Source of the DNA: Planctomycetota bacterium
Lineage (GTDB): Bacteria > Planctomycetota > MHYJ01 > WSZJ01 > JACPWG01
DNA: 8,227 nt
Assembly (NCBI GenBank): GCA_016220045.1
Contig: JACRIP010000171.1
Span: 1-8,227, forward strand
Direction of reading: 5' to 3'
The position numbers were made by a program, and so were the translations under genes. Below are positions 5,542-8,227 of this stretch, one piece after another (positions within the stretch are counted from its first letter, which is position 1; every line of letters begins with the position of its first letter). The notes beneath the pieces were generated by a model. That model worked only from the letters and a program-made list of their open reading frames with translations, was not told where the DNA came from and searched no databases.

Positions 5542-5556
5542 GGCAGCTTCCCTGCC
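5542..5556 (-). terminator. Small hairpin after the restriction-modification operon
   Basis: GGCAG (5542-5546) pairs with CTGCC (5552-5556) around a 5-nt loop, 14 bp after the last gene of the operon. The stem is short and no T-run follows on the minus strand, so this is a weak terminator candidate. Confidence 0.25.
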
Positions 5557-5570
5557 TCTGGCTACCGCGG

Positions 5571-5873
5571 TCACGGCCGGCTTCCCGCTTCGTCGATATC
5601 CCAGTATTCGCGGTAGGCGTTGATGTAGAAAGCGGTGGCGGCGGGGTCGATGGCCCAATAGTGGCGACAGAGCTTCTTGAACAGGCGCAGCACGGGTTCG
5701 TGGCCGCAGAAGTCGAGCAGGCCACCAAGCGTATGCTCAATGTGCTGCGCGTCGCGGGATCGGGTCCGCAGGATGTCATCGACAACCGGCTGGTACTGCC
5801 GCGCCGCCTGCCGCTGGAGGTCCCGCATCCTGCGCGCGAGGGCGCGGATCGCTTGCATGGCGTCATCCCTCAT
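5571..5873 (-). CDS. Uncharacterised 100-residue helical protein of the restriction-modification operon
   Basis: I do not recognise a named family. The protein looks all-helical, with an Arg-rich first half (residues 1-50, including RALARRMRDLQRQAARQ) and a C-terminal region rich in Leu, Cys, His, Tyr and Trp (LLDFCGHEPVLRLFKKLCRH, then YREYWD near the end). Cys and His occur in FCGH and LCRHYW (about 55-73), but their spacing does not make an obvious zinc finger. The ATG overlaps the nuclease stop by 4 nt (ATGA), and GGAG precedes it by 5 nt, so it is almost certainly a real, coupled third gene. It has no signal peptide or membrane segment. Its position suggests an accessory or regulatory partner of the upstream nuclease or of the methyltransferase complex. 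Confidence 0.82.
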   Translation of the reverse strand: MRDDAMQAIRALARRMRDLQRQAARQYQPVVDDILRTRSRDAQHIEHTLGGLLDFCGHEPVLRLFKKLCRHYWAIDPAATAFYINAYREYWDIDEAGSRP

Positions 5874-7015
5874 CGCTTCTCCCCTGACCCTGGGAGCCGT
5901 CTAGCGGCCTGCTCCCGCGCATGTTCGATGGCCTGGTGCAGCCGGGCGCGGAGCAGCGGCAACGGCGGCAGCTCCGGGAGGTACTCGCTGACGCGGATGG
6001 ACTTGGCGCCGAGCTCGAGCAGCTCCACCTGCTCGGCATCGGCGGAGGCGCACAGGATCAGTCCGATCGGGGCTTCCTCGCCGGGAGCGCGCTCGTGCTT
6101 GTCCAGCCAGCGCAGGTACAGTTCCATCTGGCCGACGTGGGCGGGCTGGAAGGACTCGAGCTTCAGCTCGACGGCAACGAGTCTGCGCAGGTGGCGGTGG
6201 AAGAAGAGCAGGTCGAGGTGAAAGTCGTCCTTGCCCACGCTCATGCGTTTCTGGCGGGCGACGAAGGCGAAGCCGGAGCCCAACTCCAGCAGTATGCCTT
6301 CGATCTCACGCAGGATGGCGCTCTCGAGGTCGTGCTCGCTGTAGGCGCCCTTCAAGCCGAGCAGATCGAGCAGGTAGGGGTCGCGGAAGACAAGGTCGGG
6401 GCTCATCTGACCGTCACGGAGCTTGGCGATCTCCGCCGCGATGACGGCTTCCGGTTTTCTCGACAGCGCGGTGCGCTGGAACAACATCCCGCCGATCTTC
6501 TGCCGCAGCGTGCGCACGTTCCAACGCTCGAGGCGGCACATCTCCGCGTAGAAGTCGCGGGCGAGAGGGTCTTTCAGGGGCAGGAGCGCATGAAAATGTG
6601 ACCAGCTCAATTGTTGCGACAGTGTCACAACAATTTGCTCGTCCTCCAGCCATTCCGCGAAACGGACCATGCGGGTGAGCGCAGAGTAGCTGAAGCCCTG
6701 CCCAAAATCCTCTGTCAATTCTCGCGACACCGTCACGAGAATCTGCTTTCCATACGCGGCCCGGCCGCCTTGGAGATTCTCATGCAAGAGGCGTCGCCCC
6801 AGGTGCCAACAGAGCAAGGTCTGGGTGGAGTAGGCGACCGTGGCAATCCGCTGGCGGGCGGACTCGATGAGCCGGCGCAAGTCCATGAGGAGGCCCGCCG
6901 CATCGACGACTGCGGGCGTTTCCGTCCCGGCGGTCAGGCTGCGTTGCTTGCGCTCCTCTGGCTGCAGTGCGATGGGCCCGGACCTCTTGGCCGAACGGCC
7001 GGCTTTCTTCTTCAT
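5870..7015 (-). CDS. DUF1016/YhcG-type PD-(D/E)XK nuclease
   Basis: This 381-residue protein has the layout of DUF1016 (YhcG) proteins. After a basic start (MKKKAGRSAKR) comes an N-terminal helical DNA-binding-like domain (about 42-200), with the family-typical segments WHLGRRLLHEN, YGKQIL, LSQQLSWSHFHALLPLKDP and FYAEM. The C-terminal PD-(D/E)XK nuclease fold (about 205-345) shows D268 in FHLDLLFF, the E283-L-K285 motif in VAVELKLESF, and Q296 in HVGQMELYLRWLD, so the catalytic set looks intact. ATG 7015 is preferred because AGGAGG lies 7 nt upstream and it overlaps the hsdM stop by one base (TGATG); the longer open frame to 7180 reads back into hsdM. Family members are often found in type I restriction-modification loci. 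The protein probably acts on DNA, but its exact role (restriction, repair or anti-phage accessory) is not established. Confidence 0.93.
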   Translation of the reverse strand: MKKKAGRSAKRSGPIALQPEERKQRSLTAGTETPAVVDAAGLLMDLRRLIESARQRIATVAYSTQTLLCWHLGRRLLHENLQGGRAAYGKQILVTVSRELTEDFGQGFSYSALTRMVRFAEWLEDEQIVVTLSQQLSWSHFHALLPLKDPLARDFYAEMCRLERWNVRTLRQKIGGMLFQRTALSRKPEAVIAAEIAKLRDGQMSPDLVFRDPYLLDLLGLKGAYSEHDLESAILREIEGILLELGSGFAFVARQKRMSVGKDDFHLDLLFFHRHLRRLVAVELKLESFQPAHVGQMELYLRWLDKHERAPGEEAPIGLILCASADAEQVELLELGAKSIRVSEYLPELPPLPLLRARLHQAIEHAREQAARRLPGSGEKR

Positions 7016-8227
7016 CACCGACCCTCCTTCAACAGCCCATCCAGCAGCCCCTCGGCTTCCTTCTCGATGGCGAGGATGTCGGCGCTGATCTCCCCCAGCG
7101 TGCGCAGCGGCTGCGGCTTGTAGAAGTGCCGCGTGAAGCTCACCTCGTAGCCGATCTTGGTGGCCTCCTCCTTGATCCACGCATCGGGCGTGTACGGGAG
7201 CACCTCGCGGCGGATGAAGGCCGCAATTCCATCGTTCCCGGGGCCGCCCTCTTCGAGCAGCGGCACCTGCTCGGTGTCGCGCAGGTCCGGGTCGGGCTCG
7301 TACTCGACGATCGCGGGCTTGCCGTCCACGGTCGCCGCGAACCGTCCGCGCAACGGGTCGGCCTTGGCCTTGCCCGGCTTGTGCACCTTGGCGACGACCG
7401 GCGGCGCGGTCTCGACGCGCTGGCTCACCGCCTTGAGAAGCTGCTTCAGGTCGGCGGCGGCGAGCTTGATGTCGGCCTGCTTGAGCGCCGCCTCGACCCG
7501 GTCGCGGAAGAGGTTGTGGTCCTCGAAAAGCTGGTCGCCCAGCGCCGCGCGCAGCTTCGTGGCGACATCGACGAGGCGCCCGTCGCGCTCCCAGGTCTTG
7601 GGGTCGAGCAGCTTCTTTTTTTTCTTCTCGGGCAGCCCCTGCTTCGGGGCGCCGCCCTCCTCGTCGTCGCCCGCGTCCTCGTCGTCGACCCAGGCGGCAA
7701 GGCGCTGCTCCACCGCCGTCGAGATCGGGGCGAACTTCGTGAACAGGTCGTCGCCGAACTCCTCGTAGAGGGCGGCGCGCAGGTCTTCGTCACCGGAGGC
7801 GAAGCGCAGCGGCTCGATGGCCTTGAGCGCGAGCCGGCTGTGCAGGCGCAGCGGACGTTCGACCGTGACCTTCCAGTAGCCGAAGGCGGCATTGGGGAAG
7901 ATCTTGGACTCGGGCGTATCCTTGAAGTCGAGGAAGGTGCGGCTGATGCGCTCGAGATCCTCGGGCGCGAGTTCGCAGTTCTTCTTGCCGAGGTTTTTGC
8001 GCAACGGCTTGAACCACTGGGTCGCGTCGATGAGCTGGACCTTGCCCTTGCGGTGCGCGGGTTTCCGGTTGGACAGCACCCAGATGTAGGTGGCGATGCC
8101 GGTGTTGTAGAAGAGGTTGAGCGGCAGCGCGACGATGGCCTCGAGCCAGTCGTTCTCGATCAGCCAGCGGCGGATGTTGCTCTCGCCCTGCCCGGCGTCG
8201 CCGGTGAAGAGCGAGCTGCCGTTGTGC
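7015..8227 (-). CDS. hsdM: Type I restriction-modification DNA methyltransferase subunit HsdM (C-terminal part, N-terminus beyond window)
   Basis: 403 complete codons are visible up to the TGA at 7017-7015. The segment GESNIRRWLIENDWLEAIVA, followed by LPLNLFYNTGIATYIWVLSN, is the distinctive end of the N6-adenine methylase catalytic domain (N6_Mtase). The SAM-binding and NPPF motifs must lie past the right edge. After it comes KPAHRKGKVQLIDA and a long C-terminal region of more than 300 residues. That region includes an acidic linker (DDEDAGDDEEGG) and a lysine run (EKKKKK) encoded over an A8 tract at 7616-7623. HsdM methylates adenine in the target site set by HsdS and forms the core of type I complexes. 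No hsdS or hsdR follows in the window; the next gene, overlapping by 1 nt, is the DUF1016 nuclease. The frame opens at least to base 8226; ATG 8079 is an internal Met within WVLSNRK context, not the start. Confidence 0.93.
   Translation of the reverse strand, partial: HNGSSLFTGDAGQGESNIRRWLIENDWLEAIVALPLNLFYNTGIATYIWVLSNRKPAHRKGKVQLIDATQWFKPLRKNLGKKNCELAPEDLERISRTFLDFKDTPESKIFPNAAFGYWKVTVERPLRLHSRLALKAIEPLRFASGDEDLRAALYEEFGDDLFTKFAPISTAVEQRLAAWVDDEDAGDDEEGGAPKQGLPEKKKKKLLDPKTWERDGRLVDVATKLRAALGDQLFEDHNLFRDRVEAALKQADIKLAAADLKQLLKAVSQRVETAPPVVAKVHKPGKAKADPLRGRFAATVDGKPAIVEYEPDPDLRDTEQVPLLEEGGPGNDGIAAFIRREVLPYTPDAWIKEEATKIGYEVSFTRHFYKPQPLRTLGEISADILAIEKEAEGLLDGLLKEGR

Noticed and set aside
5785..5800. 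GGTACT-type stretch resembling a sigma-54 -24/-12 promoter for the regulator to act on
   Set aside because: Inside the 100-residue protein gene, poor match to TGGCAC-N5-TTGC; no good sigma-54 site was found anywhere in the window by eye.
5921..6601. 226-codon + strand frame opposite the DUF1016 nuclease
   Set aside because: Antisense shadow of a gene with intact nuclease motifs.

Overview
The window comes from a GC-rich bacterial chromosome. The two-component pair with a sigma-54 activator and the ZnT9-type cation efflux protein suggest a Gram-negative-type bacterium. Nothing in the sequence fixes the phylum; Myxococcota/Deltaproteobacteria, Acidobacteriota, Planctomycetota or a related uncultured lineage would all fit. 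High GC opens long antisense frames opposite the real genes. I chose genes by protein family motifs, Shine-Dalgarno (SD) spacing and start/stop overlaps.

Left part (1-2169, minus strand): a two-gene operon for a sensor-less, apparently soluble NtrB-like histidine kinase (2106-1384) and an NtrC-class sigma-54 response regulator (1377 to the window edge). The operon has a near-consensus promoter (TTGACA, 17 bp, TATACT), and a perfect 12-bp palindrome fills most of its spacer. A 19-unit, strictly 6-bp-phased array (2190-2303) begins 20 bp behind the -35 box. It ends in a 24-bp perfect inverted repeat with a short partner array (2320-2343).

Middle (2349-5570): a gene-poor stretch, then a second promoter-like site and a 49-codon ORF with a strong SD. 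That ORF runs into a 136-bp MITE/REP-like element (2922-3057). The element carries two head-to-head GTAG-headed palindromes inside outer inverted repeats. Next come a small single-domain cupin (+), a convergent DUF1801 (YdhG-like) protein (-) and a cation diffusion facilitator (-). The TAG stop of the facilitator gene is the GTAG head of a third copy of the same palindrome.

Right part (5571-8227, minus strand): the 3' end of a type I restriction-modification-like operon. It holds the C-terminal part of HsdM, a DUF1016/YhcG-type PD-(D/E)XK nuclease and a 100-residue helical protein. The starts and stops overlap by 1 nt (TGATG) and 4 nt (ATGA), so the three are probably translationally coupled. 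No hsdS or hsdR follows; they would have to lie upstream, beyond the right edge, or be missing.

The best candidates for something undescribed are the hexamer-array hairpin beside the kinase promoter, the REP/MITE-like family whose copies coincide with ORF ends, and the HsdM-DUF1016-small protein module.
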